64,000 nucleotides of DNA, from assembly GCA_028564705.1 (NCBI GenBank), contig JAPXFQ010002095.1, positions 558,001 through 622,000 on the forward strand, given 5' to 3'. The stretch comes from Apricaphanius iberus. Taxonomy: Eukaryota > Chordata > Actinopteri > Cyprinodontiformes > Aphaniidae. Below the pieces are notes generated by a model. The model searched no databases. It saw only the letters and a program-made list of their open reading frames with translations, and was not told the DNA's origin. The translations under genes and the position numbers were made by a program. Shown here piece after piece: positions 57,501-64,000 of the stretch (positions are counted from its first letter, which is position 1; every line of letters begins with the position of its first letter).

Positions 57501-60500
57501 TCCTTCCTTCACTTTATTTACCAACCGAATTTGATTAGAAAACAGTTCAGTAGCTCACAAAAGAAGATGCTATCACCTCAAACGTCTTACAGCTGTTGAA
57601 ATAAAAAATAAATGAAAATAGTTTTTAAATGGCTATTCTTCACCAAAGTGCTGTAAGGACAAATGTGCGATATTACCAACATAAAAAGAGATATTTTTGT
57701 TGCTTCAAAGTGACCAGAGCTACTAGAAACAAAACAAAATTAACATGAACATCTAAATAAAAAATAAAAAAAACATGCTTCCACCTCAGATATCCTACAG
57801 CTGCTGAAATATCAAATAGTTAAGTGATAAAAAATAGTTTTAAATTGCTTTGCTTTATCAAAGTAGCACAATAGATCTAAACACATTCTCTACGATCATG
57901 AAAAACTAAATACCGGTGTTCTGACAAAACGGCATACTTTGTAAGAGTAGCTTACCGTAAATTATCTAACCAACTTTAACCAACTCACAAGTTTTATGTT
58001 CTAACCCTAACGTCACAGAAGGACAACCATCCTTTCTTTTACATGCCTAAACCTAAAATATATCTAATTTAAGTTGATTTGAAGAGATTTTTTAAAAAAC
58101 AAAGGGAAAAGTATGTTTTTTTTAAACCAAAAATATGTTATTCTGACGGGTATGTTGTTTTGTCGGCACACAAGACCAAATACCTGACAACGTAATCATA
58201 GCTAAGCGTGCGACTGCAACTGCTAAATAATAACAACTTCTGTAATGCCTTAAAGTTAACGCATGTAGCTCACTGTTTGTCTAACCATGCATGATGAGCT
58301 GGATGGCGAGTAGAAGTTCACCAAACTCTTACAGACTTCTCTTGTCTGGACGCTACGATTCAGTTTTTCGCAACTTACGCAGACACAGAGCTCTCCTCTT
58401 CAAAAGTACTCCCGAACTTTTAACGTTTTTATTGTCTCAGGTCTACCTGCACTTGCAACGCTCCGCTGCAGTTTACCGTATGACGAGTTGCTCGCGTTTC
58501 CCGATAAATACAGGTTACCCGAAAAAAAACAAAACTGCAGGACTGGCGTCCAAATAAGACGTCGTACTCACGCTACACAAAGAATCGATGACGAAACTCT
58601 CTGCGAAAGGTTTTTAATCAACCAATTTGATCAATTTTATCGATTCGTTGTTGCAGCACATTTAACTACTTAAAGAACGAACTATTTAGTAAGAACAATA
58701 CAGAGTACCAATGCCAGTACTTCTACCACAAACAAAAAAATACAATGAATTGGAAGGCGAGTCTTATTTTCTTCACTGGTTTTTATAAAAAAATTATGGT
58801 GAATTAGATTTTAAAAAAATTAAGATATTAATAAAAAAGGCCACAAAACTTAAATTTCAAGTTAAAAATTTACGTTTTCTGTGAAATTGTTGCAGACTTT
58901 CCAGATTCTAAGTATCGGCATATGGTATCGGTTAACTTTAACATTGGACGTATCCGGGCCGATACCCGATACCAGTACGGCCAATTTCATTCAGATGTAG
59001 GAAGTCTTACTTTAATGTTCTTTGAAATCTTTTGAGCAGTTTATGTGAAAGTTCTCTGGTTATCAAACGTCATAAAACTCTCCGTGGGACTTTCTGGTGA
59101 GCCGATATGTTTTATTCCAATTCCCTCATCCAGACGAAGGAAAACCCCCACCAGCAGATCTAGGTTAAAATCTTTTACTTATATCTGTTTTCAAACAACG
59201 AACCAGAACGTTTTATTAGCGTCTGATAAGTTCATACAGATTTCGTTAAATTCCTCAGAGTGAAGCAGATCCTGCTGCCTTCCTTACAGTAACTATATAT
59301 TTCTTTAGATCCTGCTCAGCCTGATGACCAACTCCCTAAATACTCCAACAGAACAACTATTATCAAACTTTTAACGGGAGCTGGTTCAGGTACAGAAGAT
59401 AAACCCCCGCCCACGTCCTGGGGGGTTTAATCTGAGCATCTATGCGACAGCAAACAGAAAGCGAAGAAAAAGTGGCTTATCTAGAAAGAGCAGCGCGTGT
59501 TTTTCACACAGCTAAAGGCTCTGCCCCCTGACGTCCTCCTTCCCTGCGTCGCCTCCAGCTCCGGCGGAGCGTTTAAAGCGTGCAGATGAAAAGGGCAGCT
59601 TTGTGAAAGGCCGCCCCCGGGAAGCCAGCGCCTGTCCGGTCCAATAAAGCGGGCCGTCGTCCTGGAAGCCGCTGGGATCCTGCCTCTACGAAGGCGTGCA
59701 GGAGGGTACTCCCCCTGAACAACTAAAAATATCTGGATTTAAATACCAGCAGCTGCGTCACAGTCACTTTCTCCCATGGAGAGAGCAGAGAGGTTTCAGT
59801 GGTTTCCCTGCTTTCATGTAGCGGCAGGGAGAAGCTTCGGACTCGCTGGTTCACATGTTTACAGATCAAACTCATTTTAATGTCAGCTACAGATTAAATG
59901 AGTAAATACAACAGGTGTTTTTGGATCTCTGCCTTGTTTTACAGTCCGACCAAGATTTCACAATGTTGCCATCGCAAGTATTAATGCAAATTCAGCAATC
60001 CCCACGAATTCTGAACGTCTTCCTCAGATTCATAGCACACTTTTATTCAGATTATTAATGCATTTTTATGCTTTAATTAAGATTCTTAGCACATTTTTAT
60101 GCTTTTATTCAGATTCTTAACACATTTTTTTGGTTTTATTCAGATTCTTAGCCCATTTTTTTGGTTTTATTCAGATTCTTAGCACATTTTTATGCTTTTA
60201 TTCAGATTATTAGCACATTTTATGCTTTTATTAAGACTTTTAACACACTTTTATGCTTTTAAGATTCCTAGCACACTTTTATTCAGATTATTAATGCATT
60301 TTTATGCTTTAATTAAGATTCTTAGCAAATTTTTTGGTTTGATTCAGATTCTTGGCACATTTTTATGCTTTTATTCAGATTCTTAGCACATTTTTATGCT
60401 TTTATTCAGATTCTTAGACCATTTTTATGCTTTTATTAAGACTCTTAGCGCATTTTTATGCTTTTATTCAGATTATTAATGCATTTTTAAGCTTTTATTC

Positions 60501-62739
60501 AGATTCTTAGCACATTTTTATGCTTTTATTCAGATTCTTAGCACATTTTTTTGGTTTTATTCAGATTCTTAGCACATTTTTATTCTTTTATTCAGATTCT
60601 TAACACATTTTTATGCTTTTATTCAGATTCTTAACACATTTTTTTGGTTTTATTCAGATTCTTAGCACATTTTTATTCTTTTATTCAGACTCTTAGCGCA
60701 TTTTTATGCTTTTATTCAGATTATTAGCACATTTTATGCTTTTATTAAGACTCTTAGCGCTTTTTTTGTTTTATTCAGATTCTTAGGACATTTTTATGCT
60801 TTTATTCAGATTCTTAGCACATTTTTTTGGTTTTATTCAGATTCTTAGCACATTTTTATTCTTTTATTCAGATTCTTAACACATTTTTATGCTTTTATTA
60901 AGATTCTTAACACATTTTTTTGGTTTTATTCAGATTCTTAGCACATTTTTATTCTTTTATTCAGACTCTTAGCGCATTTTTATGCTTTTATTCAGATTAT
61001 TAGCACATTTTATGCTTTTATTAAGACTTAACAATTTTTTTTGAATTTATTCAGATTCTTAGCACATTTTATGCTTTTATTAAGACTTTTAACACACTTT
61101 TATGCTTTTAAGATTCCTAGCACACTTTTATTCAGATTATTAATGCATTTTTATGCTTTAATTAAGATTCTTAGCAAATTTTTTGGTTTGATTCAGATTC
61201 TTGGCACATTTTTATGCTTTTATTCAGATTCTTAGCACATTTTTATGCTTTTATTCAGATTCTTAGACCATTTTTATGCTTTTATTAAGACTCTTAGCGC
61301 ATTTTTATGCTTTTATTCAGATTATTAATGCATTTTTAAGCTTTTATTCAGATTATTAGCACATTTTATGCTTTTATTAAGACTCTTAGCGCTTTTTTTG
61401 TTTTATTCAGATTCTTAGGACATTTTTATGCTTTTATTCAGATTCTTAGCACATTTTTTTGGTTTTATTCAGATTCTTAGCACATTTTTATTCTTTTATT
61501 CAGATTCTTAACACATTTTTATGCTTTTATTCAGATTCTTAACCATTTTTATGGTTTTATTCAGATTCTTAGCACATTTTTATTCTTTTATTCAGACTCT
61601 TAGCGCATTTTTATGCTTTTATTCAGATTATTAGCACATTTTATGCTTTTATTAAGACTTAACAATTTTTTTTGAATTTATTCAGATTCTTAGCACATTT
61701 TATGCTTTTATTAAGACTTTTAACACACTTTTATGCTTTTAAGATTCCTAGCACACTTTTATTCAGATTATTAATGCATTTTTATGCTTTAATTAAGATT
61801 CTTAGCAAATTTTTAAGCTTTTATTCAGATTCTTGGCACATTTTTTTGCTTTTATTCAGATTCTTAGCTAATTTTTATGCTTTTATTCAGATTCTTAGCA
61901 CATTTTATGCTTTTATTAAGACTCTTAGCACATTTTTATGCTTTTATTCAGATTATTAATGCATTTTTATGCTTTAATTCAGACTCTTAGCAATTTTTAT
62001 GCTTTTATTCAGATTCTTAGCACATTTTTATGCTTTTATTCAGATTATTAATGCATTTTTATGCTTTTATTCAGATTCTTAGCACATTTTTATGCTTTTA
62101 TTCAGATTCTTAGCACATTTTTATGCTTTTATTCAGATTCTTAGCACATTTTTATGCTTTTATTAAGAGTCTTAGCGCATTTTTATGCTTTTATTAAGAC
62201 TCTTAGCAATTTTTTTGGTTTATTCAGATTCTTAGCACATTTTTATGCTTTTATTAAGACTCTTAGCGCATTTTTATGCTTTTATTAAGACTCTTAGCAA
62301 TTTCTTTTGGTTTATTCAGATTCTTAGCACATTTTTATGCTTTTATTAAGACTCTTAGCAATTTTTTTTGTTTTATTCAGATTCTTAGCACATTTTTATG
62401 CTTTTATTAAGACTTTTAACACACTTTTATGCTTTTAAGATTCCTAGCACAATTTTATGAGGATTCTTAGCGCACTTTCCTTAAGCTTCTTGGCTGACTT
62501 TTTATGGTTCTATTAAGATTCTTAGCAGATTTCCTACAGTTATTTTGCCATGGATTTTTCTCTCTTTTCTGTATATTCCTGTTTCAGTGTGTGTTTTCTG
62601 AAGCCATGATGGAGCTGCTACTTTCTGAAAGATCTCGAACTCACGTGATGTCGGTGCGCTGGTAGCATCCCTGCAACAAACGGGTAACCAGGTCACAGAG
62701 GAAGTCCAAGTCCTGCTCTGACAGAGCCTTTTCCAGCTC
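26050..62739 (-). CDS. cecr2: CECR2 chromatin-remodelling factor (DDT + bromodomain), missing only its N-terminal exon
   Basis: CECR2 is a nuclear histone acetyl-lysine reader that pairs with ISWI ATPases (SNF2L/SNF2H; the CERF complex) and is needed for neural tube closure and germ-cell function in mouse. Seventeen exons joined at GT/AG sites stay in frame for 3828 nt, giving 1275 residues plus stop in this window. By residue counted from the first one here: DDT region 1-135, AT-hook-like RRGRPPK at 147-153, charged coiled coil about 236-355 ([13 protein letters not shown]), and bromodomain about 357-465 with [17 protein letters not shown] and the acetyl-lysine-binding Asn437 in YNGED. A long Pro/Gln/Gly-rich tail follows. 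The first coding exon lies beyond 64000. Introns are large and repeat-filled; the first exceeds 9.7 kb. Confidence 0.93.
26190..26450. repeat. Common fish interspersed repeat (tRNA-like or SINE-like)
   Basis: Starts CTTATATAGCGCTTTTCTAG and ends CTACTCTACCACTGAGCCAC. The middle word TTGCCCAGGGGCACATCG is recognisable as a very common teleost interspersed repeat. The exact class is uncertain. Confidence 0.55.
26815..27510. mobile_element. 700-bp terminal-inverted-repeat element, copy 2 (inverted relative to 17383)
   Basis: Starts GGAGCCTAAGCCCCGCCC, ends AGGAAGGGGAGGAGCTTAGC (a second partial terminus follows to about 27532). The plus-strand frame 26949-27164 shares [19 protein letters not shown] and [19 protein letters not shown] with copy 1; a one-base shift near its end hides the common C-terminus MEEKLYKL. 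Confidence 0.7.
27881..29132 (-). CDS. cecr2: cecr2 exon: large C-terminal exon
   Basis: Acceptor TGTTAAACAG at 29133. It encodes about 416 residues, Pro/Gln/Tyr-rich, with the conserved island [15 protein letters not shown] and a tail [13 protein letters not shown] to RFLHPG. The donor GTAAGC at 27880 overlaps a stop: unspliced, the frame reads GGG TAA and ends at 27877; spliced, it continues into 26101-26050. Several competing frames are open across this GC-rich exon; the chosen one is fixed by phase and by the LDLDSHNAA island. Confidence 0.88.
29140..30660. other. cecr2 intron, repeats
   Basis: 29360-29500 is a fragment of the GATAC hAT-like family and 29790-29830 (GGGATGCACCGGTACGG) another. 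No gene seen. Confidence 0.4.
30770..31496 (-). CDS. cecr2: cecr2 exon: Pro/Gly/Gln-rich tail with [14 protein letters not shown] motif
   Basis: Acceptor TGTTTCCTCTAG, donor GTAGAC. It encodes 242 residues of Pro/Gly/Gln/Ser-rich sequence starting [31 protein letters not shown] is a conserved island found in vertebrate CECR2 tails. The equally long open frames on the plus strand reflect high GC content, not a gene. Confidence 0.88.
31650..32238. mobile_element. Shortened relative of the TTAA element at 9417-12220
   Basis: The right end CATGTTCCACATCCAACCT followed by TTAA matches the 9417-12220 terminus, as do internal words (GAAGCCTACACTAGATGG against GAATCCTACAACAGATGG; CTACAACCTAGACACACTGG). 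The left end GGTTGAATGAAAG is weaker and lacks an obvious TTAA. Confidence 0.5.
32239..32875 (+). mobile_element. L2-like LINE 3' fragment
   Basis: The 94-residue frame at 32211-32495 holds [20 protein letters not shown] and [18 protein letters not shown], the C-terminal part of an L2-group ORF2. Later frames ([19 protein letters not shown]) are broken. Non-functional; in a cecr2 intron. Confidence 0.75.
33025..33165 (-). CDS. cecr2: cecr2 exon: low-complexity tail
   Basis: Acceptor CCTGTTTCAG, donor GTAAGG. The 141 nt are in phase 0 on both sides. It encodes [20 protein letters not shown] and ends YPHSFNMQ. Proline-rich and probably disordered; accepted because of splice sites, phase and composition. 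Confidence 0.82.
33829..34722. mobile_element. Non-autonomous DNA element (GGGGTGGGCGGTTTGGC family), copy 1
   Basis: About 890 bp, flanked by AT repeats. It shares long blocks with 56610-57474, including CTAGGGGGCAGAGTATAGAC, TTTGCCAAAGAAGAAGTAAA and AGATTATTAGCTGGTTAATA. The ends carry TTCATATCACGG and GTATGAACCGGTATAC, which partly mirror each other. Confidence 0.6.
34764..36388 (-). mobile_element. Tc1-like transposon, almost full length
   Basis: Terminal inverted repeats starting CAGTCAGGTCCATAAATATT (left) and its complement (right) bound 1625 bp, flanked by TA on both sides as in Tc1/mariner insertions. A second inverted block (AGTGGTAGGAATTAC-type, 34915-34975 and 36180-36240) lies inside. 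It encodes the broken transposase at 36073-35219. Confidence 0.93.
35219..36073 (-). pseudogene. Tc1-like transposase, frameshifted
   Basis: The open frame of 284 residues shows a paired-type helix-turn-helix DNA-binding region ([20 protein letters not shown], then NRPGRPRK), and catalytic Asp164 in WTDETK and Asp261 in QMDND. It stops early: the DLNPIE segment with the third catalytic residue continues in another frame on the same strand from about 35224 down to about 35020. The family's usual N-terminal start is also out of frame. So it is at least doubly frameshifted and inactive. Usual length is about 340 residues. Confidence 0.9.
36524..36855 (-). CDS. cecr2: cecr2 exon: bromodomain helix C and basic/acidic linker
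   Basis: Acceptor TTGTCTCCAG, donor GTAATC. It begins [20 protein letters not shown], the last bromodomain helix, followed by [14 protein letters not shown] (family signature) and a basic run [11 protein letters not shown]. It ends in a Pro/Gln-rich tail at HMFHPGQQ. The long plus-strand frames here are antisense. Confidence 0.92.
36930..37150. mobile_element. Tc1-like element fragment
   Basis: ACTCTGTGAAAAAGTAATTG followed by CCCCC is a common Tc1-like terminus in fish; GACTAGGCCAACCTAAAACC follows as in related elements. Decayed. Confidence 0.45.
37935..38430 (+). mobile_element. L2 LINE ORF2 C-terminus
   Basis: The frame 38066-38425 and the sequence just before it give DYCNCLLSG, then [40 protein letters not shown] and ends [14 protein letters not shown], the standard C-terminal end of fish L2 ORF2. 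It is 5'-truncated, so non-autonomous. Confidence 0.9.
38577..38970 (-). pseudogene. 28S rRNA gene fragment (5' D1-D2 region)
   Basis: Read on the minus strand it matches the 5' part of large-subunit rRNA: GATCGAGGCTCAGCCCGTGG, GTAAACTCCATCTAAGGCTA, AATACCGGCACGAGACCGAT, TAAACGGGTGGGGTCCGC and CGCCGCGACCGGCTCCGG (with local changes) in the right order. About 394 bp of a gene nearly 4 kb long, so a pseudogene fragment. CAGACAGAGTGT occurs on both sides (about 38497 and 38972). Confidence 0.9.
39204..39525. mobile_element. hAT-like MITE (TAGGGATGCACCGAAA)
   Basis: TAGGGATGCACCGAAAATTT and TTTGGTGCATCCCT are inverted ends; the interior is palindromic TTTTCGGCCGAAAA. It sits in a TA microsatellite. 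Confidence 0.85.
39560..40030. repeat. A-rich low-complexity tract with a short telomere-like run
   Basis: Irregular AAATAAATA-type sequence. At 39713-39732 there are about three and a half copies of TTAGGG. No gene. Confidence 0.85.
40134..40317. repeat. Two poly-C tracts (14 and 22 bases) next to the cecr2 bromodomain exon
   Basis: Runs of C at 40134-40147 and 40296-40317. In the cecr2 transcript they are G-runs, 119 and 289 nt downstream of the donor at 40435. Confidence 0.9.
40436..40562 (-). CDS. cecr2: cecr2 exon: bromodomain helices A-B with acetyl-lysine-binding Asn
   Basis: Acceptor CACCCTGTCAG, donor GTAATC. It encodes [20 protein letters not shown] and [24 protein letters not shown] and the YNG asparagine (residue 437 here) are the conserved ligand-binding features, so the reader pocket looks intact. 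Confidence 0.94.
40640..40731 (-). CDS. cecr2: cecr2 exon: bromodomain ZA loop
   Basis: Acceptor TCGTTCAG, donor GTAGGT. It encodes [20 protein letters not shown] and [13 protein letters not shown] (the WPF shelf), [13 protein letters not shown] and the preceding helix are bromodomain hallmarks. Confidence 0.94.
40806..40843 (-). CDS. cecr2: cecr2 micro-exon: bromodomain entry
   Basis: This 38-nt exon has acceptor GTCTCTACAG and donor GTACGT. It encodes [12 protein letters not shown], equivalent to the FELDDDFTAMYK stretch at the start of the CECR2 bromodomain helix Z. Confidence 0.88.
40900..44200. other. cecr2 intron, decayed repeats
   Basis: 41280-41740 has an open frame of 128 residues (41351) of unknown origin, probably from a transposon. 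42090-42450 resembles a very decayed Tc1-like element (CACAGCATGATACTGCCACT). 42660-43110 is an L2-like fragment and 43170-43870 AT-rich. Confidence 0.4.
42660..43110 (+). mobile_element. L2-like LINE fragment, heavily decayed
   Basis: [20 protein letters not shown] and [14 protein letters not shown] are recognisable as the L2-group ORF2 C-terminal region; later parts are frameshifted. Confidence 0.65.
44204..44333 (-). CDS. cecr2: cecr2 exon: [15 protein letters not shown] block
   Basis: Acceptor GTTTCCCTCAG, donor GTGAGA. It encodes [20 protein letters not shown] then [15 protein letters not shown], a strongly conserved CECR2 signature just before the bromodomain. It was not visible as an open frame because of its short length. 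Confidence 0.92.
44500..46000. other. cecr2 intron, decayed hAT-like fragments
   Basis: 44755-45000 and 45690-45800 belong to the GATAC palindromic family. Nothing else recognised. Confidence 0.35.
46114..46264 (-). CDS. cecr2: cecr2 exon: charged coiled coil
   Basis: Acceptor TTTCTGCTTCCAG, donor GTAAGG. It encodes [20 protein letters not shown] and ends [10 protein letters not shown], a long single helix rich in Glu/Arg/Lys/Gln, as in other CECR2 proteins. Confidence 0.9.
46338..46418 (-). CDS. cecr2: cecr2 exon: linker before coiled coil
   Basis: Acceptor TGTTCTGTAG, donor GTGCGC. The 81 nt are in phase 0 on both sides. It encodes [20 protein letters not shown] and PVKQEKE; the VKQE element is shared with the mammalian protein. 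Confidence 0.82.
46960..47230. promoter_or_regulatory. Candidate conserved non-coding element in a cecr2 intron
   Basis: A GC-rich, unique-looking block without repeat signatures in otherwise AT-rich repeat sequence, with words such as GTTAAATGGCTGCTGACAGC. Regulatory function is only inferred from composition and lack of coding potential. Confidence 0.2.
48110..49478. mobile_element. hAT-like element with exact 8-bp target duplication
   Basis: The terminal inverted repeats CAGTGTTATTATCGTTAA and CAGGGTTATAATAGTTTA (complement of the right end) are bounded on both sides by CAATGGAA (48102-48109 and 49479-49486). 1369 bp, no transposase. An L2-type 3' tail lies inside at about 49145-49216. 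Confidence 0.85.
50007..50155 (-). CDS. cecr2: cecr2 exon: [11 protein letters not shown] block
   Basis: Acceptor CTAAGCGAG, donor GTCAGA. It encodes [20 protein letters not shown] and [17 protein letters not shown], which match the conserved helical block between the linker and coiled coil of CECR2. A nearer AG six bases upstream would break the frame, so the later one was chosen. Confidence 0.9.
50242..50309 (-). CDS. cecr2: cecr2 exon: acidic linker
   Basis: Acceptor TTTTGCCCAG, donor GTAAGC. The 68-nt exon encodes [15 protein letters not shown] then LDDVPPRL, an acidic, probably disordered linker. It was recognised by splice sites and phase; the residues are poorly conserved between vertebrates. 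Confidence 0.78.
50400..52200. other. cecr2 intron
   Basis: AT-rich, with the L2-like fragment at 51220-51640 and short TTAGTTATGC/TTGCTTAGTTAT tandem words at 51120-51185. No gene seen. Confidence 0.35.
51220..51640 (+). mobile_element. L2-like LINE ORF2 C-terminal fragment
   Basis: The frame 51221-51637 reads [16 protein letters not shown], then [20 protein letters not shown] and [15 protein letters not shown], the C-terminal part of a CR1/L2-group ORF2. 5'-truncated and non-functional. Confidence 0.8.
52229..52309 (-). CDS. cecr2: cecr2 exon: AT-hook-like basic motif
   Basis: Acceptor CATTCCTCCAG, donor GTAAAT. The 81-nt exon encodes [20 protein letters not shown], a basic GRP core typical of AT-hook DNA-binding motifs and likely part of a nuclear localisation signal. 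Its frame agrees with both neighbours. Confidence 0.88.
52438..52565 (-). CDS. cecr2: cecr2 exon: end of DDT region
   Basis: Acceptor CACCTGTAG, donor GTAGGA. It encodes [13 protein letters not shown] and [15 protein letters not shown], which match the CECR2 segment following the DDT fold (a WHIM-like block). Confidence 0.92.
52757..52940 (-). CDS. cecr2: cecr2 exon: DDT domain core
   Basis: Acceptor GTGTTCAG, donor GTTCCG. It encodes [20 protein letters not shown] and ends ADVFDLLK, with [13 protein letters not shown] as a family signature. The DDT domain is the contact to the ISWI ATPase partner. Confidence 0.93.
53905..54935 (+). mobile_element. hAT element with BED zinc-finger remnant
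   Basis: Ends TAGGCCTGTCGCGATAA and TTATCGTGACAGGCCTA are inverted repeats. It is flanked by CACTGAAA (53897-53904) and CACTGAAT (54936-54943), an 8-bp target duplication with one change. 1031 bp, too short for a full transposase. Confidence 0.9.
54163..54570 (+). pseudogene. hAT transposase N-terminal BED-finger fragment
   Basis: From the ATG at 54163 the frame reads [16 protein letters not shown], then EPTCRICF and [13 protein letters not shown], which supply the Cys-x2-Cys and His-x4-His of a BED zinc finger. In-frame stops follow CRICF and VFPAG. The later part ([20 protein letters not shown]) continues in another frame. The catalytic and dimerisation domains are absent. Confidence 0.8.
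55410..56455 (+). mobile_element. Decayed Tc1/mariner-like transposon
   Basis: The frame at 55416 encodes [20 protein letters not shown] then [20 protein letters not shown], resembling the helix-turn-helix half of a Tc1-like transposase. 56212-56400 resembles its C-terminal end (RSMP and a following GGHT-type motif, frameshifted). The middle is replaced by unrelated repeat sequence. Confidence 0.55.
56610..57474. mobile_element. Non-autonomous DNA element, copy 2 of the 33829 family
   Basis: CTGGGCAGTATGGCAACATT at the left and GATATACCACCCAG at the right are imperfect inverted ends. The interior aligns with copy 1 at 33829-34722. Confidence 0.65.
57480..58690. other. cecr2 first intron, no feature recognised
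   Basis: AT-rich; short frames only (58291-58557 has no recognisable domain). The GTCTGACAAAACGG / CTGACGGGTATGTTGTTTTG words suggest old repeat. Confidence 0.3.
58690..58985. mobile_element. hAT-like MITE fragment (GATAC family)
   Basis: AGAGTACCAATGCCAGTACT at the left and GGCCGATACCCGATACCAGT at the right, with the same interior as 5416-5921 and 19110-19389. Confidence 0.6.
59400..59720. promoter_or_regulatory. Candidate conserved non-coding element in cecr2 first intron
   Basis: A GC-rich, unique-looking block (for example GTTTAAAGCGTGCAGATGAA and GAAAGGCCGCCCCCGGG) between AT-rich repeats, with no open frame of note. Enhancer function is inferred from position and composition only. Confidence 0.25.
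60020..62480. repeat. Tandem array of a 31-bp unit, about 2.4 kb
   Basis: The unit is roughly TTTTATTCAGATTCTTAGCA followed by CATTTTTATGC; at 62072, 62103 and 62134 the spacing is exactly 31 bp. A larger block recurs: the same peptide-like reading ([20 protein letters not shown]) starts at 60192, 61041 and 61672, so segments of about 631-849 bp were duplicated. Non-coding; it ends about 165 bp downstream of the cecr2 exon donor at 62645. Confidence 0.95.
62645..62739 (-). CDS. cecr2: cecr2 exon (second coding): start of DDT domain
   Basis: Acceptor TTATTTCCAG, donor GTGAGT. It encodes [14 protein letters not shown] through GCYQRTDI, which is clearly the CECR2 N-terminal helix pair that precedes the DDT fold. 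The last two bases join with the next exon to complete ITPQTF. Confidence 0.9.
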
Positions 62740-62949
62740 CTGGAAATAACAGAAAGCAGATATTTAATTCACTCTGATTGGTACCAAGTCAAAGGTGGAC
62801 AAATAATGGTAAACTAAGACTGACTAAGATGGCATTGCAGTGACGGAAAATTCTCCACGTCCTGCAACAAACTTCTGCATCAGTTCTATTGCTCTTTCTG
62901 TGTCTCTGTTGTGTATTCTCCAAGCCACAGACGGTCGCGGCAGATAACC

Positions 62950-63200
62950 GCTTGTGCTGAGCCTGGTTCTGCCGGAGGTTTCTTCCTGTTAAAAGGGAGT
63001 TTTTCCTTCCCACTGTCGCTGCATGCTTGCTCAGTATGAGGGATTGCTGAGAATTCCACGACGCAATCTTCTGTGGTTCTGTAATTTCTACACTAAACAT
63101 TGTATTGTAATAACTCTTTTTGTAAAGTGCCTTGAGATGACATCTGTTGTGAAATGGCGCTATATAAATAAACTGAATTGAATTGAATTGAATTAAATTG
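62950..63200 (+). mobile_element. L2-type LINE 3' tail with ATTGA repeats
   Basis: GTTTCTTCCTGTTAAAAGGG, AAAGTGCCTTGAGATGACAT and the terminal GAATTGAATTGAATTGAATT are the 3' end of a fish L2-type LINE. Confidence 0.75.
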
Positions 63201-64000
63201 GGCAGAGTTCAGCTACACAATCATGGAAATATAAAAGTAGTGGATCACTGAGTTTATCGCTGTTTATAGCATATTAACTGGTTAAGTCCGATCCATGGTG
63301 ATCTCATTCTGCTGTTCTAATTGTAGGTTCTGGTAAGCGAATGTACCAAGACCACTTTGAATAAGATATACATTATTTTGAGAACATGCATATATTTACA
63401 GTTTGTAGTATTTTCTCCCCCAGTACCTCCAACTCTCTGGTCTGCCTAATACTTCAGAACCATCTGTGGCCGCCCCACTGCACTCTGCTAGGACTCTCTG
63501 AACGTCTGCGACCAGCTCAGACCTTTAGCCGTTCTCTGACGGCCGCAAGAATACTCCTGTTAAGAAAGTGGTACCAAAGTCGCAGCAGACGAACGACCAG
63601 CGGTTGGATCAGAAGCAGAGGAATCTGCCTGAGTCTACCAGAACCACATGAGCTTTGCCTCAGAGCGACGGTCTGAGGTGGAGGATTTCTCTTTTAAAGG
63701 TTTAGCTAAATGAATAAAAGCGCGCCACACTGACGGTGCTAACGTGCTAAAACACCAAAACAATAACCAGACAAGGAGGGGAGACCAGCGTTAGATGCAA
63801 CATCGCCTATTATAGCAACACTAGAGGGCGCTGTGGTGTGGAAACATTTGGCTCATTAACCCCTTAACGTTCCAACAGCCCGTCCATCCGCCATTTTTAC
63901 TTTTTAATCCATAATATTCTGATTTACAATTTACATGAATTTATATGTTTTTATATCATTGGAAAGCCAACAGTATTGCCTTTTTAACCATATATGCCAA
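63201..64000. other. cecr2 first intron, right edge
   Basis: No exon recognised; the cecr2 start exon is expected beyond 64000. The 96-residue plus-strand frame at 63386 shows no known domain. Confidence 0.35.

Noticed and set aside
60020..62480. Regular repeats considered as a CRISPR array
   Set aside because: The units are contiguous with no unique spacers; this is a eukaryotic tandem repeat.
63386..63676. 96-codon plus-strand frame at the right edge
   Set aside because: No known motif and opposite to cecr2; could be a transposon remnant but nothing supports it.

Overview
This is a piece of a ray-finned (teleost) fish genome. The evidence is: spliced vertebrate-type genes with GT/AG introns, several introns under 100 bp beside others of several kb, a very high load of fish-type transposons (L2-like LINEs, Tc1-like and hAT elements, TTAA-target elements), and large minisatellites. 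The exact species cannot be read from the sequence; a percomorph such as a killifish or livebearer would fit, but that is a guess.

There are two protein-coding genes, both on the minus strand. (1) ada2 (formerly cecr1), the secreted adenosine deaminase 2, is complete: nine coding exons from 18955 down to 1107, plus a likely non-coding first exon at about 20731-20900. The exons I delimited join in frame into 509 residues, with signal peptide and all zinc/catalytic motifs. (2) cecr2, a chromatin-remodelling factor with DDT domain, AT-hook-like motif and bromodomain, is present from its second coding exon (62739) to its stop (26050). Seventeen exons join in frame into 1275 residues; only the N-terminal exon lies beyond the right edge. 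ADA2 and CECR2 are also neighbours in the human cat-eye-syndrome region, so this is conserved synteny, but here both genes point the same way, with the 3' end of cecr2 about 5 kb upstream of the ada2 first exon.

Layout: 1-1106 ada2 3' flank; 1107-20900 ada2, with introns full of transposons, a split tRNA-Lys-like sequence and a 1.2-kb 22-bp minisatellite; 20900-23800 intergenic, including a 1.2-kb palindromic AT-rich array; 23800-26101 cecr2 terminal exon and probable 3'UTR; 26101-64000 cecr2 introns and exons, with Tc1, hAT, L2 and nested elements, a 28S rRNA fragment, poly-C tracts and a 2.4-kb 31-bp tandem array in the first intron.

No CRISPR array, prokaryotic operon or viral genome was seen. 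The most unusual structures are a TTAA-target transposon inserted in the anticodon loop of a tRNA-Lys-like sequence (9383-12259), a Tc1-like element enclosing an L2 fragment and a 28S rDNA fragment (37734-39182), a three-level nested transposon (53025-55139), a higher-order 155-bp repeat within the 22-bp minisatellite, and a cecr2 splice donor that overlaps an in-frame stop codon.
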